A stretch of 64,000 bases of DNA. It comes from Fulvia fulva (Eukaryota > Ascomycota > Dothideomycetes > Mycosphaerellales > Mycosphaerellaceae). The position numbers and the translations under genes are program-made. Of this stretch, positions 9,121 through 20,565 are shown in pieces. The notes beneath the pieces were generated by a model, which was not told the origin of the DNA, did not search any database, and saw only the letters and a program-made list of their open reading frames with translations. Position 1 is the stretch's first letter; the number at the start of each line of letters is the position of its first letter. The DNA is taken from assembly GCF_020509005.1 (NCBI RefSeq), contig NC_063024.1, positions 434,001 through 498,000 of the forward strand, written 5' to 3'.

Positions 9121-12100
9121 GCCTAAGACGTCTTAATCGAGGTAGACGTACTTAGGATTATTAGACGCCTCTACACCCCTACCTAGAGAATCCTACTAGG
9201 ATAGGACGACCCTAGCTACTAAGGGTAAGGCTTAGTAGATATAAGTAGAAGAGGATAGAGTATTGTCTTTATCTAAAGAACCCGAGTCGGAGACTAAAGA
9301 GGAGGTCGACTATATAATAGAGAGGCTAATAGCGATAGGCGGAGGGCTCTTTACTATCGATGCCCGCCTAGGACCTAATTAGGTTCGGGCTAAGGTTACC
9401 CTAGACTACGTAGCCTCTAAAGTATACCTCTTAGCCTAAAAATCGAAGTAACTCCCTCGATCGCTTTTTAGGGACTTGCCGCTAGTAAGGATCGTCCTTC
9501 TAAACGGTAAGGAGATCATTTCTACTTAGGGTGTCCTTCTACTATATTAGATTAGTACCTAGTAGGACATAGTCCCCGCTAGAGTTATCGATATAGAAGG
9601 ATTTAACCTTATCCTAGGCCTTAAGTAGTTCTAGGAAGTCAACCCTAACGTAAACTAGTAGTCTAGCTCTACTAGACTACGGGACCGGCGTAGCCGGTAC
9701 TATATGATTAGGTCGTACTCTAAGGTGTTCGACCTAAAGGACGACGAAGGCGAGCTAGAAATGTTCAACTCTATATATTTCGTAGACTTCGCTATACGAC
9801 ACGAAGGACCCTAGCTCTTCTACTCGCTTAGGCGACTCCCCGACGACGCCCTAGTTAATATTGACTTCGAGGCACACGGCTTAGATAAGGCATACGAACG
9901 CCTTATAGCTATAGTAGGGGACCTAGACGACGAGTCTTAGCTACCGTAGGTAGGTAACTAGGTCTTCTAGACGTTAGTTAATCTCTTCCTAGAGATCTAG
10001 AGAGCTTAGCTCCCGGCTAGACTCCTACGGAAGAGAGCTTTCGACTATACTATCCCTACTAGTAACGCTCGACCTATTAACTAGCCCGTATACCGTCTAA
10101 ACCCTAGTTAGCTTTAAGAACAGGCTCGCTAGATCTAGATACTCCTTAATTACGGACTAATTAAGGTCTTGTCCTCACCCTAGGGATCCCTAGTCCTCTT
10201 TATCCCTAAGCTAGACGGCTAGTAGCGTATATATATCGACTATCGCGCCCTAAACGCCGTAACTACTAAAAACGGCTTCCCCCTCCTATATATCTAGGAG
10301 TAACTAGACACGGTCGCGAAGGCTAAATACTTTAGTAAACTAGACCTAGTCTTAGGGTGCTAGTAGCTACTAATCGACTTAGCCGAAACGTATAAGACTA
10401 TATTTAATACTAGGGATAGGAAGTACGAGTTCCTCGTTATACCCTTTAGGCTAACAAACGCCCTAGCCTCGTTTTAGTCTATAATAAACGAGATCCTAAG
10501 AGATCTGCTTTAGAAGAAGGTCGTCGTGTACCTTGACGACATCCTAGTCTTCTTAGACTCTAAGGAATAGCACGAAAAAGACCTAAAGGAGGTCTTCGAC
10601 CGCCTAAAGAAAGCTAAACTATTCTATTCCCCTAAGAAGTACGACATTAGAGTCAAGTTAGTCACCTTCTACGGGCATTAGATCGAGAAGCATTCGGTTA
10701 GGCTACTATAAGACAAGATCGACGCGATTAACAGTTAGCCTACGCCTACTAGTATATAGGAGATTAGGTAGTTCCTTAGCCTCGTAGGCTACTACCGCCG
10801 CTTTATTAAGCGCTTCGCGAAACTTGTAGTACCCCTCTTAGATCTTCTTAAGGAAAGCGACGAGTCCCTTAGGCGGAAAAAGCGTCGCCTAGTACGATAG
10901 AACGCCTAGTACGTATACGCTTTTAAGAGCCTAAAGCTCGCGCTAACCTTAGGGCCTATACTAATCCCGCCTAATCCTAAGAAGCCTTTTACGATTAAGA
11001 CTAGTACATCTAAATAGGCTATAGGCGCTACTCTCCATTAAATAGGAGCTAATAACTAGCTATACCCTATAGCCTTCTCTAGAAGGAAGCTTTAGGGAGC
11101 CGAGCTAAATTACCTAGTTTACGAAAAGGAGGGCCTAGTAATTAAGGAAGCCCTCCGAACCTAGGACAACTACGTAGAAAATAGCTATACGGTTACGATC
11201 CTAACCGATTACTAGTCGCTTAGGTACCTTAATAGTACTAAGGGCTAGAGCAAGAGGATTGTACGATAGGCTAAAGAGTTTTAGTAATATAACTTAGACA
11301 TTAGGTATCGTAAGGGAGAAGAGGCGATCGTTCCCGATACGCTCTCCCGTCGGCCTAACTTTATTAGAGAAGGACCTACTAACCTAGCTTAGCCGGTTAA
11401 GCAACTCGTAGCTATAAGATTTAAAGCTAACGAGACCGACATGTTCCCTAAACTAATAAGGTAGTTTAAGTTAACGGGATAGATACTAACTTACGGTCCC
11501 TACCTTAAGAGCTTAATTAAGGTACGAGAAGAGGAATTCGAGCTACTCCTACCGATCGACGAGTCTAAGGAACCTAGATTAGGCTTTATTCTTCTAGACG
11601 ATAAGGGAACAGCGCCTTTCCTCGTACTAACCTAGCGTCTTAATCTAGTAAACTACGTATACTAGCGATACGGACACTTTACGGCGCCCGGGCTAATAGG
11701 TTAGCTCGAGATAAGAGCCTAGTAGCCTAGTATAAGAAAGGACGTACGAAAGTTTATCGAATCCTACCCTAGATACTAGCTAACGTAGAAAAAGAAGCCT
11801 TATAAGCCTAAAACACGCGAGCCGCGGTTTTACTAGGTTAACGATAAGCTTAGGCCCTTCGAGAGATAGGCGATTAATGTCGTAGAGCCTTTACTAAAGA
11901 GTCTACTAGGGAACGAGTATATTATTACGGCGATAGATTACGCTACGGGTTAGCTAGTCGCTTAGGCCGTTCCGCGTACGGATACTAAAGCGACTATAGT
12001 ATTCCTATATAAGAGAATCTATTAGGACTACGGGCCACCCCGCGAGCTCCTCTTAGACAATAGTAAGAACTTCCTAAGTAGGGTTATAAGCTACCTAATA

Positions 12101-13527
12101 AAGTAGTTTAAGGCTAATTATTGTCTAGTATCCCTATATTATCCTATCACGAATAGGAAGGTAGAAAACCTAAACGGTATACTAGGATCGATACTAACGA
12201 AGCTATATATTAGTAACGATATTAGGCTATAGGATACCTTCCTACCTAAAGCGACCTACTATACTAGATACCGCTAGTATATAATAACCTACCTTAGCCC
12301 CTTCTACCTTATATATAGCTAACACCTACGAATCCTAGAAGACAAGAACGAGCTACGAGCTAAGAATGTCTTAGTTAACGACTATAGGAAGCGTATCGTC
12401 CGCGTCCGCTATACGCGTTAGCTCGTAAATAAAAGACTACTTTCTCGAGCTTAGACTAGGAACCTAATAAGTCTAAAGTTACTTCCGCCGGAGGTATAGC
12501 TAAGACGTAAAGTCGGAGAATAGGTCTTACTAATAAACCTAGATCCGCGTAAGCTAGAACCTAAGTACTTTAGACCCTATAAGATCCGTAAAGCGAGCTT
12601 CCTAGAGACGTATATACTTTAGACCCCTACGGGTAGGATTTTAAGGTATCTCGTCTATAGGAATAGGCTTGTATTAGCCGTATATAAGGATCTAGCTAAA
12701 TTCTAGTATTGGTATCTAGCTAGGAGACTTCTAGATAGGTCCGGTATTTTAGAAGATAAGCTAGAACTTAAGGAAGTTCTAGGTACTAGTTAAGATACGA
12801 GTCTTGATCTAAAGGACCTTTTAACTATACCGGAGGCTAAGTAGTTAAAGAAACAAGTTGAACTCTAGACTACGAAAGAACGTAGCTAACCTTACGTAGG
12901 AGCGCGAGGGTTCTTAGTAGGGGAGGAAGGTTAAAGAAGAGAAGCTGACTTACTAGAGTAAGTTTAGCGAGACCTAAGAGTTACGAAGAATACTTAGAGG
13001 AAAAGAAGCGAGCAAAAGACTTTAGCTAAAGCACTTAGGTCTTAAAGGCGATCTTATTAGATTAATTTAAGAAGAGTAGGCGAGGAGCAAGATTAGGTAT
13101 ATTCCCTACTACTTAAGAAGGACACTTAGGAAGATCGTTAGCCTCTATAATAAGAAAGTCCTTAGGAAGCTATCCCTACCCTAGCTAAACCCGCTAAGGT
13201 CCCGTAGGAGATGCCGGTTAGGGAGATTAAAGTGTTCAGCTCGACGCTCTATCCCTAGGCCGACGAAAAAGAGTTAGCTCTACCTTAGGGAACATTACTT
13301 AGATCAAGCGTAGCGGACGAAGTTATAGCCGAACCTAAAGCGGCTAATAGCCTTTTAGATATAGATATACCGGACTTAGTAGACCCGGAGGTTAGATAAG
13401 CTAACCTATCGTAGTAGCTACTTTAAGAAGCCGAGGTAGTAGCTAAGACCGCTCGCCTAAAGGGACTAAGGTAGCGGATAACGAAGAAGAAACTATAGGA
13501 GTAAGCCTAGTTACCGAAGCGGCGCTA
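9121..13527 (+). pseudogene. Gypsy-1 pol, RIPed
   Basis: Reading TAG/TAA as mutated codons gives an almost continuous Ty3/Gypsy Pol. The protease region is about 9360-9660. RT is about 10140-10800, with V-Y-L-D-D at about 10526-10540. RNase H is about 10980-11360, followed by the tether. Integrase has catalytic blocks AIDYATG (about 11932), LLLDNSKNF (about 12052) and a KVEN glutamate (about 12170). After the integrase comes a C-terminal stretch with LDPRKLEPKYFRPYKIRK (about 12540-12595). A readable tail continues to about 13527, where LPKRR is followed by TAA. Whether this tail belongs to pol or is a separate small ORF is unclear. No intact frame longer than a few tens of codons remains. 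Confidence 0.8.
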
Positions 13528-14533
13528 AGGGAGTTAGGTCGTAAGAATTATCAATTAGGGTTATTAGTCTATAGTACTCTTAAGTTAGGCTACTCGGCTA
13601 CCTATCGCTCGTATAAAATAAGAACGTAGTACTAAATTATAAAGTAGCCTCGGGCTTATTATTATCTAGGCTCTTAGAGCCTTACTTCTAACCTAGGAAC
13701 CGGAAATTACTAGGTACTACCTCTAGATCCTCTCTATTATCATCCTCTATCATCGGTATAGGCGAACGAGCTAAGGAGCTAGATAGAACTATAGCCCCTC
13801 TCGGCCTCTCGGTAATCGAGCCGAATCGTAAAGTACGTCTAGTCGCGATTAACCGCCTAAACCGCTTAGCTACTAGAAGAACGGGAGGACTAGCTATACG
13901 ACCGTAGACCGTAGGCGAGGTTACGACCGCCTCGCCCTTACCCTTAGAGTCTTCTAGGAGAGGCGTCTATACCGGAATCTCGCGGAGCTACCTAATATAG
14001 TTAGAGGTATCGCTTAGACCCTCCTACGGCTCGTTACGGTCTAGGGTATAGCGCGGCGATATCTACCGAGGGCTACGCCGAGTCCTAGGAGCCGACTTCT
14101 TCTTAGCTAAGGCCGCGGGCTTCTTACTAGCTAAAGACACGGGCTTCTTACTAGGAGGCTTCCTAGGTACCTTAGGTATACTAGCGGACTTACTAGGCTT
14201 AGTTAGTAATACGAATAAGCCGTCGTCCTCCTTATCTAAGGTGTTCTCCTCCTAGCTAGGTCTATTTGTATTAGTCTCGGCGTTCTTACGAATAAAGGCG
14301 CGGACGTAAGCTAAGTTAGCCTTTAACGCGGCCTTTAGGCGGCTAGCGGCGTCGCGGGTAGTATAAGGCTTACGACTAACCTAGAAGACTAGACTATATA
14401 TAGCTAGGGTCGGGGCGTTAATCTAAGCTAGATTACGATACTTAAACTTAGTATTCTAGAACTAACTAGACTCCGTAACCTAAGTAATATCGTAAGCCTA
14501 GAGAAGATTAGAGAAGTTAGCTACCTTACTAGG
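13528..14533. other. Gypsy-1 extra region, part 1 (possible antisense ORF)
   Basis: This lies between the end of pol and the insertion of Gypsy-2. On the minus strand, treating TAG as Gln or Trp, a continuous frame reads through an acidic patch (EENTLDKEDDGLF) into a Lys/Pro/Ser-rich segment (about 14170-14070). On the + strand the same segment becomes an unlikely run of Phe, Leu and Gly, which favours minus-strand coding. The frame joins in phase with the minus strand of 50616-50990 once Gypsy-2 is removed. No family is recognised. Antisense ORFs between pol and the 3' LTR are known in some plant LTR elements. Confidence 0.4.
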
Positions 14534-14729
14534 TAATACGGGTCTAGGCTACTCTCGGTAGGTAAAAGGGTGTCGTAGCTAAGTAATCGAATAAGTTCTA
14601 CGGAGAAGAGAAGTTCTAGCTAAGGCGCGTATCGAAGATAAGCGCGACGTTCGCTAAGCCGAGGCGTTACGTTATATTTACGAAGTCACGTAACCCGTAG
14701 GCCGTAGGCCGTAGGGCTATACCGTAATA
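14534..14729 (-). repeat. Gypsy-2 3' LTR
   Basis: This 196-bp repeat is nearly identical to 50415-50610; the differences are a few bases, mostly transitions. On the coding strand it starts TATTACGG (TGTTACGG in the other LTR). It is flanked inside by the polypurine tract AAGGGGGGTAG (14740-14730). Confidence 0.9.
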
Positions 14730-14740
14730 CTACCCCCCTT
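14730..14740 (-). promoter_or_regulatory. Gypsy-2 polypurine tract
   Basis: On the coding strand AAGGGGGGTAG abuts the 3' LTR, the expected place for the plus-strand primer of reverse transcription. It has stayed purine-rich because it lacks CpA/TpG targets. Confidence 0.7.
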
Positions 14741-15596
14741 CTTAAATCGCCTTAAGCGCCTACGAGGCGGTATCTATTAATTTAAAATAAGTAACGCTCT
14801 ATAGGGTATATCTATCTAACTCTATAATCTAAAACTCCGGTATATATAAAGATACGACTATAGACGAGCCTAAGCTACGAGTAAAGCGACGTTACTAGCG
14901 GTAGCGAGTCCTAGGCGTAGATCGTAGAAACGAAGTAACTATTTATTATGCCTTAGTACGCCTTAGGTTGTATCGTGACTAGTACTTAGCGTCGGCGGTA
15001 CCGGTCGCGTTGTTATTAGTATCGCTAGTACTGTCCGCCGAGTCTATTAGCTCGGTTATATTAGGCTCTAGTACTTGCTATCCGCGTAGAGGTCCTAGAG
15101 CGCGAGGGTTCTTATAATAGTAGTCTACTACAAGTTCGTCTATAGTGCCTTTTAAGTTAATAAAAGATTCTTTAGTATATAACCTATCTACCTATTTAAT
15201 AGTATAGCTAATACTCTTCTTTGCTTTTCTAGTCTAGCAACTATCTACTACTACTACGGCATCGTGCTATCCCTTAACTTCGCTATCGACTTCGGTAAGC
15301 GTAGGTTCGTACGTCTATAAAGGGAACGGGTCTTCGGCGGATAGTCGTAGTAGGTCGGTATAGAATACGTAGTATATTCTTATACTCGTAGGTAGGTCGA
15401 GTTCGTAGATATCGGTCGCTACTTTCTTTATAATCGTGAAGGGGCCTACGTTCTTATAATTAAGCTTCTTCGCTAGTCGTTTAGTATAAATATTACGTAA
15501 ATTAAGCTAAACCTTATCTCCTACCTTATATAACCGCGTAGGTCTCCGGCTATATTTCTAATAGTCGGCTTTAAGCTATACTTATATATACTTAAG
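14741..15596 (-). pseudogene. Gypsy-2 pol, integrase C-terminus
   Basis: Minus-strand frame with stops read as mutated codons shows the usual integrase C-terminal block, with motifs KVGDKV, LNLRNIYTKRLAKKL, GPFTII and YYVFYTDLLR (about 15530-15330). This is the GPY/F-type module that binds DNA. Sequence from about 15250 to 14741 is degraded 3' untranslated or chromodomain-like region with nothing recognisable. The upstream part of integrase is at 19028-20000, across LINE-1. Confidence 0.72.
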
Positions 15597-16660
15597 GGTC
15601 GACGACGAGAATTACCTATACGTAGTATCGGCTACGAACCTCTCGTCTAGCTACGAGAGAGCTAAGTATTCTTACGCTAGAGCGTCGTAGGCGCGACGGG
15701 CGCGTAACGTAGACGAAGCCGCGGCGAATAGAGGACTACTAGTAAAACGGGTATAAAAACTATCCGACGAGCGTGTACTCGTGTCGGGAGCGAGTCCCTC
15801 TTCTTTCTACGTGTAAGAAGGGCGCGGAACCGTGGCCTATACGCTCGACAGGACACCTCTAGTATAAGTATAGAATTTTTACCTCCGGAGACCGTAAACC
15901 GAGCGGGCTAAGCGACGAACATTAGACGAGCGGACTATAGAACAACAACTAAGCGGACTATATAACGGCGTCGAGCGGACTACGAAACAATCTAGTGTTT
16001 ACTAGCGGGCAATACGGTGGGTAGGTAGACACGCGACGAAGCCTATAAGGGCCTATTAAACACCCGGTATAGGAACGAGGGTTTTGCCTAAGGCACTACC
16101 TATCCCGCTACATAACGTATCTAGTCTAATATAGTAGATTACGACGAGGAAAAGACGATAGCCTAAGCAAGGAAAAGACGGCTATTAGGACGGGGAAAAG
16201 ACGTATAATATAAGTAGATTAGTTCTATAATCGGGGAGGATCGAGGGTAGGGTAATAAGGAACTTTATATTAGTTAGTAGATAGAAACGTAAGGAGTACG
16301 CTACCCGGCGTAGTATGTACCCCGAGCAAACCTACGAGGTATAGACGGCCGCTTTCTAGAGATAGGCTACGGTAACGCGAAGGGCGTCAAAACCTAGGGC
16401 GTAGTATATACTAGTAGCGACGGCTAATACTGTCTATATAGCCCGAGAGGACGGATGCGTATGTCGGTCAATAGAGAGCACTAAAGGGCTTAGGCCTATA
16501 GAGGTAGATATTAGCTTAAGGAGTAAATAGGGAGGGAGGGCGTAGAGGGAAGCTTTTGCTCCGGGCTAACCTCTCGAAACGAGGCTATACGGTAGTACTA
16601 GATAAGTAGGAAAGCGCGGTTAAGACTTGTTACCTTATCTCGTAGCTAGCTTACTAAATA
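15597..16660 (+). other. LINE-1 5' region, unassigned
   Basis: No domain can be read here. The bases at about 15900-16000 contain a short motif, AGCGGACTA, recurring several times (in the order GAGCGGGCTA, GAGCGGACTA, AAGCGGACTA, GAGCGGACTA), suggesting a decayed minisatellite or repeated leader. The stretch may be a divergent LINE 5' end or a separate small insertion. Confidence 0.3.
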
Positions 16661-18790
16661 CAATTCCTTCCTTACTAGGCTACGCCCCGGGGTAAGGCAA
16701 AAGCGTTAGCCGACTATTTATTTTCGACGTAAGTAGAGGCAGACCTTACGGACATCGACCCGAGCATATACCCGGAACCCCTAGACATAGATTAGGCGGT
16801 TAGCTCTAATATAGTAACAGGAGTTATAAGTAAGCTAAAAGGACGAAAAGCCCTAGGCCTAGATAGGATACCAAACGTACTGCTAAAAGAGTATAGAGAA
16901 GAGATCGCGCCGAGCCTTATAAACCTGTTTACCGCGTACCTACGGCTAGGGTATTACCCGAAGCCGTATAGAGAGTCTATAATAGTAGTGCTACGTAAGC
17001 TATAGAAGGAAGACTATACTTAGCCTAAGTCGTATAGACTAATAGTACTTCTAAATACGATAGGGAAGGTCCTAGAAAAGATAGTAGCCTAGAGACTTAC
17101 GTAGCTAGCCGAGGACAACCACGTACTCCTAGTAATATAGATAGGGGGAAGAAGCTAGCGATCGACACTAATAGTAATAGAGCTAATTACGGAGCAAATT
17201 CAGACCCTCTAGTACTACGGTAGGAACCGAGCGGCGTCCTTACTATCCCTCGACATCGTAGGGGCCTTCGACAACGTCTTATACTAAAGGCTAATACATA
17301 TCCTATAGTAGAAAGGCATCCCCTAGTAGGTAACGTCGTTCGTCTACTCCTTTCTCTAGGAACGGACGACATACCTAGTCCTAGGAAGGTATACGTCCGA
17401 CCCGGTAAAGGTAGAGACTAGAATACCTTAGGGATCTACTCTCTCCCCTATCCTGTTTCTAATATTTATGTCGGACCTAATCGCCCTACTCACCTCTCCG
17501 TAAACCTTAGTATTAGGGTTCGTAGACAATATAAACATCCTAGCTTAGTCAGACTCGACAGAAGAGAACTGTCGCCTCCTTAAAGATAGGCATAAGAAAT
17601 GCGAGGAGTAGGTAAAGAAGTATAGTACCCGGTTCGCCCCTAGAAAGTACTAACTTATACACTTTAGTAAAGTAAGAACACACTATAATATAAAGGCGGT
17701 AGTAAGAATCTAAGGCTACGAGACCAAGCTATTAGCGGAGCTACGAGTACTAGGGATCTGGCTCGACCCGAAGCTAAGCTAGAATATATAGATTAAGAAA
17801 GCCTAGAGTCGAGCGCAAGTTAATAAAGCCTCGATAAAGAGGCTTACGGCATCTATATAGGGAGTAATATTCGATAAGGCAAGAGTAATATATAAGGCGA
17901 TCGTTAGACTAGCTATATTATACGGGGCATAGATTTAGGGAATAGGAGGCGTAGGCAAGCCGATCCCGAAACGGATAGAGCAACCCCTAAATAGGACATA
18001 GATAGGTAACCTACGTAGGGTACTAGGCGTATATAAGACAACGTTAATAAGCACGGTAGAAATAGAGGCAGGAATACTACTAATAGGCTAGTATATCCGG
18101 GGAATAAGAATTTAATACGCGGCAAAGACGACAGGTTACCTAGCATAAACTACGATCTAGGAGGCAAAGAATAAGATAGAAAGCCGCTACCGGAGAGGGG
18201 CAGGACATAGGACAAGCCAAAAAGAGGATGACCTTACTACCTTTACGGCCGTATAGACAAGTACCGAATAGCTAGTACGAAAGGAGGAGGAGCGTAGGAC
18301 TCGCTAGGCCGGCGGGAGTAAGGCTAAGACCTAAAGCCTAGCGGAATAGATAGCGAGCTATCTATAGGAGCAGGACTATAAAAGGAAGCCCCCTAAGACA
18401 ATAGGCCCGATAGCGCTCCGAGCCTTCTAGAGACACAATTACTAGCTATATAGGGACCTAACAAGGACCGAAGCAAGTATAGCGATCTAAATCAGGTCCG
18501 AATATATTAGATTAAGGGCCTACCTATTTAGGAGACGCGTACTAGACATCTATAGCCTAGCCTACTAGTGTAGCTACCTATCGTAAAACCTAGAACATAT
18601 ACTACTAAGATGCCCGTAGTAGACGAGAGGCAGGGGAAATTAGAGGCACTAAGCGGGAAGGAGAGACTATAAGTCAATTATTAGGGACAAAGGCAACATT
18701 CGCCGAATCTCTCGGTAGATACTACAGTAGGGATACCTCTAGTAGTTTAGCCTCGCGAGCGAGACGGAGGAGTAGATAGATAAGAGGCGG
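16661..18790 (+). pseudogene. LINE-1 ORF2, reverse transcriptase, RIPed
   Basis: With stops read as Gln/Trp, the frame aligns through RT with LINE-2. It shows the fingers motif ALGLDRIPN, YRLIVLLNTIGK, SLDIVGAFDN, RIPQGSTLSPILF and the catalytic block FVDN (D-D changed to D-N, about 17520). The thumb and the C-terminal cysteine motif region (about 18560-18640) follow. It is closer to LINE-2 than to LINE-5/6 in wording but distinct from both, so it represents a third family or an old relative. No functional protein is possible. Confidence 0.78.
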
Positions 18791-19027
18791 AAGCGAGGGG
18801 GGTTATAGATAGGGTAGTCATTAGGGCAGGCCTATAACACTAGCGTACCCCTAATAAGGGAGATTTAAGACGACAACGAGGAGGAAAAGACAGGCGGGAA
18901 GGAGGAGGGGTTTTCACTAACACGGTTTCCCCTCTATATATACAAAAACAAGATAGTATAGCTATATAGGCTAAAGGGCACTATAACAGCTTAATGAAAT
19001 ATCTATCTATCTATCTATATACTTAAG

Positions 19028-20500
19028 CTAGTTGATATAATATATGTATATACGGCTTATATAAGTTACGAAAGCGTCTATATCTTACTAGCTAATTTTC
19101 TACGTAGCTAGTAGTACGTCCGTACGGGTAGGTCTACTAAGAACTTCTATTCTTAGGTTTCTATCTAAGGTTACGAAGAACGGTAATACGCCGGTAGTGC
19201 TTTTTATATTGTTTAAAGCAAACTCCGCTATTAGTAGCTAGTCGTACTAGTTGTCTTAGGCGTAATTAATATATATACGTAGGTACTACTCTATAACTTA
19301 GTTCGTACGTTCGGACTAACTATCGGTCTAAGGGTACTATACCGTCGACATCTTATACTTAATGCCTAGGCGTTCGTAAAGCATCTTCTAGAAGCAACTC
19401 ACCTACTACGAGCCGCCGTCTAAGTAGATAGAGCGGAATAGGCCTTGATCCTTAATAACGTAGCGGATAATTATATCTATAGCTATCTCGGGCTCTATGT
19501 CAACGACTAGTATAAGGTACTTGCGCTTTATAAGACGACATGTCAAGGTAAGGATGTTGTTATACTTAACGCCCTCCGGGCTATAGCTGTCTAGAAGTGC
19601 TATAATATAGTCTAGGGCTACTTCCTTAAATATACCGTTAGGTATTAGGATTTGCTTAAGGTTGCCCTAGTACGTATTATAGAAAGCCTTAGTTCTAGTA
19701 TATATATAACAGTTCTTTACATATTATACGATATTAGCCTATATACTAGGCCAACAGTACGTACAAGTCATTAGCTCGTATATCTTCTCGCGCTCCGGGT
19801 AGCCGGCTATAGGGGCATTATAATAAGCGGCTATAAGTTCTTCGCGGATATTACTACTATTAGGTACGTAGAGGCGGCCTTAAATATAAATCAGGTCGTG
19901 CTCTAGTTTGTACTCGCTAAGATTAATATACGTGTTCAATTTCTACGGTAGCCGACTATCGCTAGCTTATAGGCCTTTCTTAATTACTACTACGAGCTCG
20001 TCCTAATCGTAGGCGTTCTAGATCTCTTCCTTAATAGACGCCTCGTTCGCGTTAAGTACGGTAAGCGCGAGCTAATATTAGTCGCGAGCGTTTATATACG
20101 TTATTATTACTAATACTCTAAGAGACTCCTATACTTTAGAGGCGAGGTTACGTTCCTTTAAGACCGTTTGTTGTCTATTCTTAATATCGTCTATTACGTC
20201 TATATCCTAAGTACGGCGTATTAGGGTATTAGGCTTACCGCCTAGCTTACCTAGTTAGTATTCGATCTAAAAATCGAACCCGGACAAGAATTTACTCTAT
20301 CGTGCTTATCGGCGATTTAGCTACTTAGTAGTTATAAAGTATTATAGACCGCGGTGATTAGATAATATCCTAGTCTTACTACCTATTAGCTCTAGCCGCT
20401 ATTTCTTAAAAGCTCGAACGATAGCTATAAGCTCCTTGTCGTAGATCTTATAGTTATACTTAGCTAGATCTATCTTCTATAAATAGTATATAACTAGGTG
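19028..20500 (-). pseudogene. Gypsy-2 pol, RNase H end and integrase core
   Basis: Minus-strand frame with RIP stops contains integrase catalytic blocks. The second aspartate lies in YLDGGS (about 19420) and the glutamate block reads PQTDS then SERTN and VIEQYLR (about 19330-19270), matching the classical Ty3 PQTDGQTERVN signature. Upstream (20500 down to about 20000) is the RNase H to integrase linker. The frame is cut by LINE-2 at 20500 and by LINE-1 at 19027. Confidence 0.75.
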
Positions 20501-20565
20501 GAAGGAAGGTATCGTATAGACGGCATAATATAACGGCCCTATATAAGATATATAAGAGAGACACG

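Larger units (their letters stand above)
15597..19015 (+). mobile_element. LINE-1, RIPed Tad1-like LINE, 5' incomplete
   Basis: Delimited by TSD TATATACTTAAG (15585-15596 and 19016-19027), with an (ATCT)n tail at 19001-19018. It encodes only an RT-containing ORF2. No ORF1 or endonuclease is readable, and at 3.4 kb it is shorter than the 5.0-kb relatives here. Every clear damage site is a CpA/TpG transition. Confidence 0.8.

Noticed and set aside
14070..14170. Lys/Pro-rich minus-strand segment as a histone H1-like gene
   Set aside because: Composition alone; no globular H1 domain can be read, and the region is RIPed and lies inside Gypsy-1.
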